Positions 24,917 through 34,573 of a DNA stretch of 64,000 nt are shown piece after piece; positions within the stretch are counted from its first letter, which is position 1, and each line of letters opens with the position of its first letter. Under the pieces are notes generated by a model. It did no database searches. It was not told where the DNA came from and worked only from the letters and a program-made list of their open reading frames with translations. The translations under genes were made by a program, and so were the position numbers. The stretch spans positions 1-64,000 of the forward strand of contig DDYB01000011.1 of assembly GCA_002347265.1 (NCBI GenBank). Reading direction: 5' to 3'. This stretch comes from Desulfobacteraceae bacterium UBA2245 (GTDB lineage: Bacteria > Desulfobacterota > Desulfobacteria > Desulfobacterales > UBA2245).

Positions 24917-26305
24917 TCATATTTTTTCCAGTCTGGCGACCGCTTCGATGTGAAAGGTATGGGGAAACATGTCCACCGGCTGAACCTCGAGAATTTTGTA
25001 CTGTTCCCTGAGCTCCGCCAGATCCCGGGCCAGGGTGGCCGGGTTGCAGGAAACATATACGATTTTTTCTGGTCCCATGGCAAGCACCTGTCGGACCACA
25101 TCCTTGTGCATGCCCACCCGGGGCGGATCGATGATCATCACCTCGGGCCGCTCATCGATGCGGGGAAGACAGTCCTTCATGTCTCCCAGAACAAAGGTGC
25201 AGTTTGAAATCCGGTTTCGCTCGCAGTTCCTGACAGCGTCCGCCACCGCGCTGGGCGACATTTCGATGCCGATAACACGTGCGGCCCGGTCCGACAGGCA
25301 GATGGCGATGCTTCCGGTTCCGCAGTAAAGATCCAGCACGGTTTCCGTTCCGCGAAGGTCGGCGTATTGCCGGATTGTCTCATAGAGCCGGCCGGCCCCG
25401 CGGGTGTTGGTCTGAAAAAAAGAGTTGGCCGATATCTCGAATTCATACGGACCGATGGCATCCACGATGGTCGGGCTTCCCGCCAGACAATGCTCGGATT
25501 CACCAAAGGCGACGGCCGCCTTGCTGGCCGTAACATTGTTGACCACAGAAACCACCTGATCATGGCTGGAAAAAAGCCGGTCGGCCAGGGGCTGAAGCAT
25601 TGCGGAATCCGGTGCGGACGTCACGATATTGACCATCCACTGATCCCGGGCCACGGAATGCCGGAGCATGAGAAACCGCCAGAAGCCGGCATGAGACCGG
25701 AGCCCGTAGACCGGAGCGCCGGATGATTTCATGTATTCGCGCACCTCCGACAGCAGGCGGTTGCCGAACTCAGGCTGCAGCAGGCAGGCCTGCGTGTCCA
25801 GGACCCGGTCAAAGGTTCCGGGCACATGAAGGCCCAGGGCAAAATTTATGTCCAGGCCTTCCTGTCCCATCTCGCAGGGAAGGCGCCAGCGGCGGTCCGA
25901 GCAGGAAAATTCCATCTTGTTGCGGTATTCAAAGATCCGTTCGGAACCCAGGGCGGGATGCACGACCGCATCCGAAACCAGCCCGATATGGGCCAGGCAC
26001 TCGGCCACGTGGCGGCGCTTGAATTCAAGCTGCCTGTCGTACCCGAGAAACTGAAGCTTGCATCCTCCGCAGAAACCGCTGTACGGACAGGGCGGCGTGA
26101 TCCGGTCGGCCGACGGCGACAAGAGGGTTTCCACCCGGGCCTCGGCATACTGCTTTTTTTTCCGGACGATTCTGGCCAGAACCCGGTCTCCGGCAATGGC
26201 CTGGTCCACAAACACGGCCATTCCGTCGATCCTGGCCAGCCCTCTTCCGCCAAAGGCGATGTCCAGAATATCCAGTTCAACCAGCTGCCCTTTTTTCACC
26301 TGCAT
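24917..26305 (-). CDS. rlmD: 23S rRNA (uracil-5-)-methyltransferase, RlmD/RumA type
   Basis: RNA m5U methyltransferase of 462 aa. An N-terminal TRAM domain (about residues 1-60) is followed by the iron-sulfur cysteines CPYSGFCGGCKLQ (about 73-85). The SAM-binding motif is VLDLYCGTGSIAI, and the catalytic Cys lies in VYVSCNPATLARDL near residue 413. A C-terminal SHTFHIEAVA-like end (FPHTFHIEAVARL) is typical. The exact target uridine (1939, 747 or other) cannot be told from sequence. It is co-oriented with trmO, 7 bp apart. The divergent alpha/beta hydrolase promoter lies 80 bp from its start. Confidence 0.9.
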   Translation of the reverse strand: MQVKKGQLVELDILDIAFGGRGLARIDGMAVFVDQAIAGDRVLARIVRKKKQYAEARVETLLSPSADRITPPCPYSGFCGGCKLQFLGYDRQLEFKRRHVAECLAHIGLVSDAVVHPALGSERIFEYRNKMEFSCSDRRWRLPCEMGQEGLDINFALGLHVPGTFDRVLDTQACLLQPEFGNRLLSEVREYMKSSGAPVYGLRSHAGFWRFLMLRHSVARDQWMVNIVTSAPDSAMLQPLADRLFSSHDQVVSVVNNVTASKAAVAFGESEHCLAGSPTIVDAIGPYEFEISANSFFQTNTRGAGRLYETIRQYADLRGTETVLDLYCGTGSIAICLSDRAARVIGIEMSPSAVADAVRNCERNRISNCTFVLGDMKDCLPRIDERPEVMIIDPPRVGMHKDVVRQVLAMGPEKIVYVSCNPATLARDLAELREQYKILEVQPVDMFPHTFHIEAVARLEKI

Positions 26306-26381
26306 AAAAAATCCTGAATCCTTTTATGATCCCGCCGCATGTTGGATTCGATCAAGGCCCACCGATCTTCGAATCCGTAAA

Positions 26382-26410
26382 GTGACAAAAAACGGATATG
26401 TCTGTATAAT
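26382..26410 (+). promoter_or_regulatory. Sigma-70-type promoter of the hydrolase gene
   Basis: GTGACA (26382-26387), 17-bp spacer, TATAAT (26405-26410). It lies 34 bp before the ATG at 26444. Confidence 0.65.
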
Positions 26411-26443
26411 GACAAAAAGCACTCAAAGCAAGGAAACCTTGAA

Positions 26444-27190
26444 ATGCCGCAGACATTTGCCATTGAAAAAACCACATTCCTGTCAGACGGCTTCCGTCTC
26501 ACCGGGGTGCTGCACCTTCCCGGAGTCCCTCACCCCCCGCTGGTTGTCGGCGCCCACGGACTGATGAGCAGCGGCGAATCTCCCAAGCAGATCGCCCTGG
26601 CCCGCCGGTGCAACGAGCTTGGCGTGGCGTTTTTCCGATTCAACCACAGGGGGTGCCTGGACAGCCAGGGGTATTTCCGAAAAGACACCACCTTTGAGTC
26701 CCGCTGTCGGGATTTGGAATGCGCCGTTGAAGCGGTTCGGGCCGGAGCCGGTCTTACGGGCCGTCTGGGACTTTTCGGAAGCAGCCTGGGAGGAGCGGTC
26801 TGCCTGCATGCGGCCGCAACGCTTCCGGTCCATGCTCTGGTAATCGCGGCCGCTCCGATCCGAAACCGGGCCATTGCCGACGATGCCGCCGGCCGCAACA
26901 ACCTGGAGGTTGACCCGGAATTTTATCGGAAAAACATCCGCTTCGACCTTTCCGAAAAGCTTGCCGCCGTATCCCGGATCCTGATATTTCACGGGGATCA
27001 GGACGCCATCGTACCCGTATCCAGCGGCCGGGAGATCTTCGGCAAAGTCGGCGAGCCGAAAAAACTCATTCTTCAGGCCCAGGGCGACCACCTGATGAGC
27101 GATCCGGACCACCAGAAGCAGTTCATACACGAAGCCGGCCGATGGTTTGAAAGATTTTTAATCCCGGGCCATGAAGCAGTTCGGGGTTGA
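26444..27190 (+). CDS. Alpha/beta hydrolase
   Basis: A 248-aa serine hydrolase of the alpha/beta fold. The oxyanion region is GAHGLMSSGES, the nucleophile elbow is GLFGSSLGG (Ser about residue 112), an acid is in FHGDQDAIVP, and the His is probably in GDHLMSDPDHQ. The substrate is unknown; similar proteins are called S9-like or dienelactone-type hydrolases. A near-consensus promoter lies just upstream. The gene converges on cinA with only 9 bp between the stop codons, so transcripts will overlap. Confidence 0.85.
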   Translation: MPQTFAIEKTTFLSDGFRLTGVLHLPGVPHPPLVVGAHGLMSSGESPKQIALARRCNELGVAFFRFNHRGCLDSQGYFRKDTTFESRCRDLECAVEAVRAGAGLTGRLGLFGSSLGGAVCLHAAATLPVHALVIAAAPIRNRAIADDAAGRNNLEVDPEFYRKNIRFDLSEKLAAVSRILIFHGDQDAIVPVSSGREIFGKVGEPKKLILQAQGDHLMSDPDHQKQFIHEAGRWFERFLIPGHEAVRG

Positions 27191-27199
27191 ATCAGAACG

Positions 27200-28465
27200 T
27201 CAGTCGATCGGTCTTTTCCTTGTATTTAAAAGCGATCTTCTCAACTGATCCAGTGCCTTCATGGCAAAAACCTGTTTGTTGCGGGACCGGTCGGCAAAGT
27301 CCAGGCAATAGCGCCATGCCACAACCTCCTCCGGGCCGGCAAACCCGATGCACACCGTTCCAACGGGTTTTTCAGGGCCGCCCCCGTCCGGACCGGCAAT
27401 GCCGGTTGTGGAAACCGCATAGACAGCGCCCGAGATGCGGCGCGCTCCCTGGGCCATTTCCATGGCAGTCTGTTCTGAAACCGCGCCGAATCGATCCAGG
27501 GTCTCCCTGGATACGCCCAGAACCTTTATCTTGGCGGCATTGCTGTAGGTCACGCCGGAAAACAGAAAATAGTCCGAGCTCCCGGCAACCTGGGTCAGCA
27601 GGTGGGATATGAGCCCTCCGGTGCAGCTTTCGGATACGGAGAGCGTCGCGTTTTGGGCCCTTAAAAGATTTCCGACAACCGTCTCCATGGAAGATCCGTT
27701 CCCGGAAAACACGTAATCCCCGATGATCGAACAGACCCGATCCGCGGCTTCATCGAGGTTTTTCTCAAGTTCAGCCCTATCCTGGGCCCGGCCGTAGAGC
27801 TTGACCTGAACCTCGGGGAACACGGACCGCAGCCCGAGCCGGACCCCCTGAAACTCTTTTTCCGGAACAGCCAGCCGCTCGCCGATGACCGGTTCCGGCA
27901 ACCCGAAAACGCAAAGGGTTCTGACGGCAAACACCTGCCGGTCGTCCTTTCGAAGCCGGGCGATCCGAGGCAGCACCGCATCGTGCATCATCCGGACCAT
28001 CTCGGAGGGAACCCCGGGAAGAAAGAAGAAACAGCATCTCTGAAACCGGAGCATGAAGCCCGGCGCAGTCCCGGTCGGGTTGTACAGCATTTCGGCGCCC
28101 TCCGGCAGCCAGGCCTGTTTTTCGTTGGATGGAGACATCTTCCGGTTGCGGCGGCTGAAAAATTCCGTTACATTCTCCATAGCCTTCGAATCCAGTCGCA
28201 GATTTACCCCGAAAGCCCGGGCCGCGGCGTCAGCAGTCAGATCGTCCCCGGTCGGCCCCAGGCCTCCGGTAACCACGGCAAAATCCGCTCCCGGCGCGAT
28301 CATCCGCAGGCTGTCCGAAATTTTTTCAACGTCATCGCCCACGCACAGATGCCGGGCCACCTCGATTCCCCGTGCTTCGAGGCATTGCGCGATATAAGCC
28401 GCATTGGTGTCAATTACGGCTCCTGAACGGACCTCCTCGCCTGTAGACAGTATTTCAGCGATCAT
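27200..28465 (-). CDS. cinA: CinA family protein, nicotinamide-nucleotide amidohydrolase
   Basis: A 421-aa two-domain protein. The N-terminal MoaB/MoeA-like domain (about 1-170) has the VVTGGLGPTGDDLT motif. The C-terminal CinA/PncC domain (about 260-410) has SVSESCTGGLISHLLT, the catalytic Ser/Lys region of NMN deamidases, plus TTGIAGPDGGGPEKPVGTV. It would recycle NMN to NaMN in NAD salvage and hydrolyse ADP-ribose-type pyrophosphates. The length is normal. The gene has no operon partner here; a long repeat region lies upstream. Confidence 0.93.
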   Translation of the reverse strand: MIAEILSTGEEVRSGAVIDTNAAYIAQCLEARGIEVARHLCVGDDVEKISDSLRMIAPGADFAVVTGGLGPTGDDLTADAAARAFGVNLRLDSKAMENVTEFFSRRNRKMSPSNEKQAWLPEGAEMLYNPTGTAPGFMLRFQRCCFFFLPGVPSEMVRMMHDAVLPRIARLRKDDRQVFAVRTLCVFGLPEPVIGERLAVPEKEFQGVRLGLRSVFPEVQVKLYGRAQDRAELEKNLDEAADRVCSIIGDYVFSGNGSSMETVVGNLLRAQNATLSVSESCTGGLISHLLTQVAGSSDYFLFSGVTYSNAAKIKVLGVSRETLDRFGAVSEQTAMEMAQGARRISGAVYAVSTTGIAGPDGGGPEKPVGTVCIGFAGPEEVVAWRYCLDFADRSRNKQVFAMKALDQLRRSLLNTRKRPID

Positions 28466-29348
28466 CTTTTCTCCCTGCTTGCGGAACCTTGTTGATCCGA
28501 TGTTTTAGTGGGCTGCCGAAAAACGATTGCGCCCGGCCATTTTATTTACCAGGAAGGGCTCGAAGAGCATGAAGGGTTTAGGGAGCAAAAGATTTTTACC
28601 ACGAAGGACACGAAGAGCACGAAGGTTTAGCGGAATGAAGGTCTTGATTTTTGTGTTTTGTCTGATTGGATTCATATCCGCAGCGGTTCTGCTTCAAACT
28701 TTGTGGACATTGTGGTTCACAATTTTTTTTCTTCGTGTCCTTCGTGCCCTTCGTGGTTCAACATTCTTTTGTCTCCGTGGACATTGTGGACATTGTGGAC
28801 ATTGTGGACTTCTTGGTTCATTTTTCTTTTAAACTTCGTGCCCTTTGCGCTCTTCGTGTTTCACAATCTTTTTTTCTTCGTGTCCTTCGTGCCCTTCGTG
28901 GTTTAAGCTCTTTTTTCTCCGTGGACTTTGTGGACGTTGTGGTGAAGCAGCCCTTTTGATTCTTCGCGCCCTTGTGGTTCACAATCCTTTTTTTCGTGTC
29001 CTTCGCGCCCTTCATGGTTCAAGCTCTTTTTTCTTCGTGTCCTTCGTGAACTTCATGGTCCTGGTTTTTCAGCAGCCTGTATTGTCATTTGTCATGATTC
29101 AAGCCTGAAACAAAATACGCCTTTCCAAAATCGATGTCACCTGAAATGTCTGATTCCGGAACTCGTTTATCCGGCTTCGACATTCTGTTGACTTGGCTTT
29201 GATCATTGAATTTGCTATGATTTTCCTGGCTTTGTAAAAAGTCCGGTTTTCGGGTTGCGCGCATTCCTTCACAACGATAATTCTTTTTTGCGACCGGCAT
29301 TTTTCAGTCGCCATGAGTGAGTCCCTCACAGAAAGGGGGATCTGGGTT
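28466..29348. repeat. Gene-free repeat block upstream of uspA
   Basis: Forward 9-bp arrays occupy 28546-28640, followed by the module GCGGAATGAAGGTCTTGA and then long reverse arrays at 28688-29065, including GTGGACATT tandem units at 28782-28815. A MITE-tip relic (GTTTTTCAGCAGCCTGTA) closes it near 29063. Positions 29227-29275 match the end of the element at 62425-62565 in reverse. No gene is visible. Confidence 0.88.
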
Positions 29349-30227
29349 ATGAAGCTTCTGGTATGCATCAACGGCCAACCGGGCGGACTCGAGGCGGCTC
29401 GAACCGCCGGAAAACTTTTGCGGTTTCAAGCCGGCCAGGTCTGTTTTCTCTATGTCCGGCGATCCGGACACCGAAGCCGGGGCCTCAACTACGCGAAAAG
29501 GATGTCGCAGGTGATCGCCTCGATTGAGGCACCCTCTTCGGAATTCCATTACCTTGCCGAAGCCCGTAAGGCTTTTTCGGAAGCGGGCGGCCCCCTGCCG
29601 GAAGCCGCGGCGCCGTCAAGCCGCCGTGAGGCTCTGGTCCAGGTCGGCAGCGGCATATTTGAAAGGGCAATAGTGGACATCTCCGCATCGGATGTCATGA
29701 CCTTTCGAGTTCGAGAGGGATTTCCGCACGAAGAAATTCTCAAGGAAGCCGACCGCCAGGGCTATGATCTGATCCTTCTGGGCGGACGCCGTTCCGAGTC
29801 CTGCAACTGGTATGATTCGGAAAATATTCCGCTGAGCGTTCTGAAAAAAAGTCCGTGCGCGGTTCTGGCGGTCCAGAAGCCGATTCCGGATCAGGGCGCT
29901 TTTCTCATCATTCCCGGAACCCGCGAGCTTTCCGCCGTTCACCGGCAGATGATATCGGACCTTGCCCTGGCGTTTAACAGCGGCCTTCACGTTTTAAGCA
30001 CATCCGCGGATCAGCATGAGGGCATTCCAATCCCTTCCGGCTTCAACCCGAAGATTGCCGCCGCCCGGAAGGTTGCGGACACGGATCCGCTTCGATTCGT
30101 CTCCGAGCATAAAGACGCATATGGTCTTTTCATCTGTCCTTCGAAGCGATCCGTCTTTTTTTCAAGCGTCAGCCGGCATGCGGAAAAGATTTTCTGCCTC
30201 GGGCTCAATACCTTGACGCTCCCATAA
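29349..30227 (+). CDS. Universal stress protein (tandem UspA-like domains)
   Basis: A 292-aa protein with a well-formed N-terminal Usp domain: MKLLVCINGQPGGLEAART at the start and the ATP-binding-like segment DLILLGGRRSESCNWY (about 150) with SVLKKSPCAVLAVQKP. The C-terminal third is a diverged second Usp domain without a clear nucleotide motif. GGGGG lies 7 nt before the ATG at 29349. Usp proteins respond to stress or energy state; ligand and trigger are not visible. The gene is preceded by a repeat block and followed 160 bp later by the HTH-cupin regulator. Confidence 0.82.
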   Translation: MKLLVCINGQPGGLEAARTAGKLLRFQAGQVCFLYVRRSGHRSRGLNYAKRMSQVIASIEAPSSEFHYLAEARKAFSEAGGPLPEAAAPSSRREALVQVGSGIFERAIVDISASDVMTFRVREGFPHEEILKEADRQGYDLILLGGRRSESCNWYDSENIPLSVLKKSPCAVLAVQKPIPDQGAFLIIPGTRELSAVHRQMISDLALAFNSGLHVLSTSADQHEGIPIPSGFNPKIAAARKVADTDPLRFVSEHKDAYGLFICPSKRSVFFSSVSRHAEKIFCLGLNTLTLP

Positions 30228-30386
30228 ACCTTGCTTTGCCGGCATTGAAACCCATCGGAATATGAAGGAAATTTTTTTAATTGAGCCCTACCAAAAATTT
30301 GACGCACTCTCGAATTTCTGTTAATGTCCTGCAATTCACCCTATGGTCTCTATGCAAACGATCAGCCAGAAAAGGAGACAAGCACA

Positions 30387-30941
30387 ATGCCCGAACAGAT
30401 AGAACACATTGCCCTGCGCATACGGGATCTGCGCGAAATATCCGGATATTCCATTGAAACCCTGGCCAAGGAGTTTGGCATTTCGGTGGAAACCTACCAG
30501 GCCTATGAAAGCGGAAAGACGGATATCCCCGTCGGCTTTCTGCACAAGGCGGCCGCCCGCTTCGGCGTCGACCTGACCACCCTGCTCACCGGGCAGGATC
30601 CCCGACTGCATATCTATTCCCTGGTTCGCAAAGGACAGGGGCTGAGCGTGGAGCGCCGGAAGCAGTACAAGTACCAGAATCTGGCGTACAATTTCATTCA
30701 CAAGAAGGCCGAGCCGTTCCTTGTGACCGTGGCGCCGGAACCTGCAAACACGCCCTTTCATTTCAACAGTCATCCGGGTCAGGAATTCAACTACGTTCTG
30801 AAAGGCAGACTCAAGGTGATCGTCGGGGACAGCGAATTGATCCTGGAACAGGGCGATGCGTTGTTTTTCGACTCCAACTACCCGCACGCCATGAAGGCGC
30901 TGGACAATGCAACGGCCGAATTTCTAGCGATAATTTTATAA
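30387..30941 (+). CDS. XRE-family regulator with cupin domain
   Basis: A 184-aa protein. The N-terminal HTH (about residues 8-62: IRDLREISGYSIETLAKEFG) is joined to a C-terminal cupin (about 105-180) with the barrel motif HSHPGQEFNYVLKGRL (here FNSHPGQEFNYVLKG) and HAMKALDN. AAGGAG lies 11 nt before the ATG. The acyl-CoA ligase gene starts 19 bp downstream. HTH-cupin plus AMP-ligase pairs are common in Deltaproteobacteria and Clostridia, so the regulator likely controls the ligase and senses its small acid or CoA substrate. Confidence 0.93.
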   Translation: MPEQIEHIALRIRDLREISGYSIETLAKEFGISVETYQAYESGKTDIPVGFLHKAAARFGVDLTTLLTGQDPRLHIYSLVRKGQGLSVERRKQYKYQNLAYNFIHKKAEPFLVTVAPEPANTPFHFNSHPGQEFNYVLKGRLKVIVGDSELILEQGDALFFDSNYPHAMKALDNATAEFLAIIL

Positions 30942-30960
30942 GCAGGATAAAGAGGATGAC

Positions 30961-32625
30961 ATGCTGGAAAAATATCTTCCCCGATTGACTTTCGATTCAT
31001 ACGAAGACTTCTACCAAAATTTCAAAATCAATGTCCCTGAAAATTTCAATTTCGCCTTTGACGTGGTGGATGCAACCGCTGAAACCCGGCCTGACAAGCC
31101 GGCCATGGTCTGGTGCGACGATCAGGGCCATGAAGCCCGGTTTTCCTTTCAGCAGATGCGGGAGTACAGCAACAAAGCGGCCAATGTCTTTCGATCTCTG
31201 GGCATACGGAAGGGCGATGCGGTCATGCTGATCCTCAAGCGCAGATATGAATTCTGGTTCTGTCTGCTCGGTCTGCACAAGATCGGCGCCATAGCCATTC
31301 CCGCCACCCATCTGCTGACCAGCAAGGATATCGCCTACCGCAACAACTCGGCGGACATCAAGATGATCGTCACGGTCAATGAAGAGGGCATCTGTCATGA
31401 GCTTGAAAACGCCGTTGAAAAATCCCCCTCCCTGAAGCTGAAAGCGGTCGTAGGCGGTCGCCGGCCCGGATGGATCGACATGGATGCCGCGCTGGCCGAG
31501 GCATCCGATGCGTTTCAGCGTCCCACGGGGGATCAGGCCGTCTGCAACGACGACATTCTGCTGCTGTATTTCACCTCCGGAACCACCGGAATGCCGAAAA
31601 TGGTGCAGCTCAATCAAACCTATCCTCTGGGCCATATTCTGACGGCAAAATACTGGCAGAACGTGTCGGACAACGGGCTGCATCTGACCGTGGCCGATAC
31701 GGGATGGGCCAAGGCCGCATGGGGAAAGATATACGGCCAGTGGCTTTCCGGCAGCGCGGTTTTTGTCTACGATTACGACAAATTCGTCCCCAGGGCGCTG
31801 CTCGAGGTCATCGACCGTTACGGAATCACCACGTTCTGCGCGCCGCCGACCATCTACCGCTTTTTCATCAAGGAAGACCTGTCTCAGTTTCGTTTCGAGA
31901 AACTCCGGTACTGCGTCATCGCAGGAGAGCCGCTTAACCCCGAGGTCTACTATCAGTGGCTGAAGGCCACGAGAATCAAGCTGATGGAAGGATACGGCCA
32001 GACCGAGATGACCGTGGCGATCGGCAATTATCCCTGGACCGACCCCAAACCCGGCTCCATGGGGAAACCATCTCCCGGATACGACATCGATATCTTTAAT
32101 GAGGACGGCAATCCCTGTGCCGTGGGCGAAGAAGGCCAGATCATCATTCGAACGGGCCAGAATGCGCCGATCGGCATGTTTGACGGGTATTACCGGGATG
32201 AAAAGCTCACCCGGAAGGCCTGGCGCAACGGCATCTATTATACCGGCGACACGGCGTGGCGGGACGAAAACGGCTATTTGTGGTTTGTCGGCCGGGCCGA
32301 CGATGTGATCAAAAGCTCAGGATACCGGATCGGTCCCTTTGAGGTGGAAAGCGCGCTGCTGGAACATCCGGCGGTCCTGGAATGCGCCATCACCGGCGTT
32401 CCGGATCCGGTAAGAGGTCAGGTCGTCAAGGCCACCGTGGTCCTTGCCAAGGATTACACGCCCGGAGACAACCTGGTCAAAGAGCTTCAGGAGCATGTCA
32501 AAAAGGTAACGGCGCCGTACAAATACCCCAGAATCATTGACTTTGTCATAGAACTGCCCAAAACCATCAGCGGCAAGATACGCCGTGTGGAAATCCGCGG
32601 AAAAGACGAGGAATCCACGGAATAA
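30961..32625 (+). CDS. AMP-dependent acyl-CoA synthetase
   Basis: ANL-superfamily ligase of 554 aa that activates a carboxylic acid to acyl-CoA through an acyl-AMP intermediate. Motifs in order: LYFTSGTTGMPKM (about 202-214), GYGQTEMTVA (about 345), YYTGDTAWRDENGYLWFVGR (about 424) and the catalytic-Lys region TISGKIRRVE near the C-terminus. It resembles medium-chain or aromatic acyl-CoA ligases; the substrate is not certain. It forms a two-gene unit with the HTH-cupin regulator and is followed by a strong terminator at 32650. Confidence 0.93.
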   Translation: MLEKYLPRLTFDSYEDFYQNFKINVPENFNFAFDVVDATAETRPDKPAMVWCDDQGHEARFSFQQMREYSNKAANVFRSLGIRKGDAVMLILKRRYEFWFCLLGLHKIGAIAIPATHLLTSKDIAYRNNSADIKMIVTVNEEGICHELENAVEKSPSLKLKAVVGGRRPGWIDMDAALAEASDAFQRPTGDQAVCNDDILLLYFTSGTTGMPKMVQLNQTYPLGHILTAKYWQNVSDNGLHLTVADTGWAKAAWGKIYGQWLSGSAVFVYDYDKFVPRALLEVIDRYGITTFCAPPTIYRFFIKEDLSQFRFEKLRYCVIAGEPLNPEVYYQWLKATRIKLMEGYGQTEMTVAIGNYPWTDPKPGSMGKPSPGYDIDIFNEDGNPCAVGEEGQIIIRTGQNAPIGMFDGYYRDEKLTRKAWRNGIYYTGDTAWRDENGYLWFVGRADDVIKSSGYRIGPFEVESALLEHPAVLECAITGVPDPVRGQVVKATVVLAKDYTPGDNLVKELQEHVKKVTAPYKYPRIIDFVIELPKTISGKIRRVEIRGKDEESTE

Positions 32626-32649
32626 ACCGTTTACGGAATCCGGAAACCG

Positions 32650-32686
32650 CCGGGAAGCGGAGCTGTCCGCTTCCCGGTATTTTTTT
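32650..32686 (+). terminator. Rho-independent terminator after the acyl-CoA ligase
   Basis: Perfect 12-bp stem CCGGGAAGCGGA/TCCGCTTCCCGG around GCTG, followed by TA and seven T. It ends 5 bp before the next start codon. Confidence 0.9.
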
Positions 32687-32690
32687 CAAT

Positions 32691-34343
32691 ATGCCCGATA
32701 TTCTGCTGATCCAGCCGCCTGTTCAGGACTTTTACCTTACCGCCAAGAGGACTTTTCCCTACGGTCTGGCCTGCATGGCGGCGTCGCTGCGTCAGGCCGG
32801 ATTTTCCGTTGAAATACTCGACGCCATGGCCGTCAGCCGGTCCAGAATCATTCCCTGGCCCTCCGAAATGGAATATCTCAGAACATTCTATGGACCGGCG
32901 GATGCATCGGCGTTTTGCCTGTTCAACTGCTTCCGGCATTATGGATACAGTTTTGAACACATTGGAAAGGTTGCCGGAGCATCCGGAGCGTTCCTGGTGG
33001 GAATCTCCTCTCTTTTTACCGCCTACAGCGGGCAGGCCCTGGAAACGGCCCGAATCGTCAAAGCCTTTCATCCGGCCTGCAAGGTGGTGCTTGGAGGGCA
33101 CCATCCCACGGCCCTTCCCCGCGAAGCGCTCAGCGACCCGGCCGTGGATTTCATCATTCGCGGCGAAGGTGAAATTTCCATGCCGCTTCTGGCCCGGGCC
33201 CTTGAATCGGGCCAGCCGGTGGATCGGATTCCCGGCATCGGCCACCGCGCCTCAGACGGGTCATTTCGAATATCGCAGCCGACGTTTGTCGCCGACCTGG
33301 AAACGATTCCCGCACCGGCCCTGGATCTGGTCAACCGGAAATTCTACCGCCGGAAAGACTTTGCCGCCGTGGTGGTGGCCAGCCGGGGATGCCCGATGCA
33401 TTGCAGCTATTGTTCCATGGGCGCGAACTCACCCTTGCCGTATCGAAAAAGAAGCGCCCATTCGGTGCTGAAGGAGATCGAAAACGCCGTGCAGCGCTTC
33501 GGCGCAAGGTTCATCGAGTTTGAAGATGAAAATCTCTCCCTGGACCGGAAGGAATTTCTATCACTTCTAAAGTCTGTTCAAACGCGTTTCGAGCATCTGA
33601 ATCCGGAGCTTCGCGCCATGAACGGACTGTTTCCGCCCTCGCTGGACGAGGAAACGGTCTGCGCGATGAAGCAGGCCGGATTCAGGGCGCTGAATCTTTC
33701 CCTGGGAACCCGTGATCCGGATCAGCTCAAACGATTCAACCGGACGGATGTCCGGAATTCCTTTGAAAACGCGCTGAACCTGGCTGAAAAATACGCCCTT
33801 GAAGCCGTCGGCTATATCATTGTCGGCGCACCCGGCCAGCAGGCGGAAACCTCGATTGCGGACCTTCTGTATCTTGCCGGCAAACGGGTTCTGGCCGGCG
33901 TTTCCGTATTTTATCCGGCGCCGGGAAGCGCGGATTTCGAATACCTGAGTCGGTCAAACGCACTGCCGGCATCCTTTTCTCTGATGCGATCGAGCGCACT
34001 TCCCGCGAATGACCCCACCCGCAGAACCGAGGCAATCACCCTGCTCAGGCTGGGCCGGATTCTGAATTTTATCAAAAAACTGATCGATGCCGGTGAAATG
34101 ATTCCCGAGCCTTCGAAGCAGTCATCGAATGTTTCGGAAAAATTTTCCGATCCGGACAAAACGCTTTTAAGCTGGTTTCTGAATGACGGCCGTATCCGCG
34201 GCATGGCGCCGGACGGAAGCATATTTGCGCATGCCGTCTGTCATCGGCTGACGCGTATGTTTATCAACGGACTGATGTCGCAGGAAGTCCGGGGATGCCG
34301 ATCCGCGGATTTCCGACGCATCGGCCGGAAAAAACAGGCCTGA
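32691..34343 (+). CDS. B12-binding domain radical SAM protein
   Basis: A 550-aa protein. The N-terminal cobalamin-binding-like Rossmann domain (about 1-150) includes LACMAASLRQAGFSVEILD and VLGGHHPTALPREAL. The radical SAM core has CPMHCSYCSM (CxxxCxxC, about residues 239-246) that binds the [4Fe-4S] cluster. The B12-binding domain lacks the DxHxxG signature of cobalamin base-off proteins, as in many family members. The product is unknown; relatives include lipid, tetrapyrrole and RNA modifying enzymes. The ATG at 32691 has no Shine-Dalgarno and follows a terminator T-run within 5 bp, so the gene must be read through the terminator or be leaderless. Confidence 0.9.
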   Translation: MPDILLIQPPVQDFYLTAKRTFPYGLACMAASLRQAGFSVEILDAMAVSRSRIIPWPSEMEYLRTFYGPADASAFCLFNCFRHYGYSFEHIGKVAGASGAFLVGISSLFTAYSGQALETARIVKAFHPACKVVLGGHHPTALPREALSDPAVDFIIRGEGEISMPLLARALESGQPVDRIPGIGHRASDGSFRISQPTFVADLETIPAPALDLVNRKFYRRKDFAAVVVASRGCPMHCSYCSMGANSPLPYRKRSAHSVLKEIENAVQRFGARFIEFEDENLSLDRKEFLSLLKSVQTRFEHLNPELRAMNGLFPPSLDEETVCAMKQAGFRALNLSLGTRDPDQLKRFNRTDVRNSFENALNLAEKYALEAVGYIIVGAPGQQAETSIADLLYLAGKRVLAGVSVFYPAPGSADFEYLSRSNALPASFSLMRSSALPANDPTRRTEAITLLRLGRILNFIKKLIDAGEMIPEPSKQSSNVSEKFSDPDKTLLSWFLNDGRIRGMAPDGSIFAHAVCHRLTRMFINGLMSQEVRGCRSADFRRIGRKKQA

Positions 34344-34573
34344 TTTCAAAAACAGCATCATCTTCTCACATTAGGGCTTTTATTTTTTTTGTTTTTTGAT
34401 TAATACCACGACGGATATCCAACAGCGGAAAAACCGCTGGCCGTATCCGTCAAAACCGGCCTTGAGTCTTTCGAGCATGGATGATGATTCGGGCTGACGC
34501 GGCCATGAGCCGGTATAAATGCCGCATATAATGCTTCAGGCGGCAGGATCGCTTGATTCGACGGGAGAAACGT

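Noticed and set aside
27190..28465. Frameshift or fusion at the hydrolase/cinA junction
   Set aside because: The stop codons are only 9 bp apart but each gene has a complete, normal-length product, so it is plain convergence.
5152..29108. Many short frames reading NHEEHEGHEE, VSFVPFVV or LRVLRELRG-like sequence
   Set aside because: They are translations of the 9-bp arrays in one or another frame; the period of 9 keeps frames open. No ribosome sites or unique sequence.
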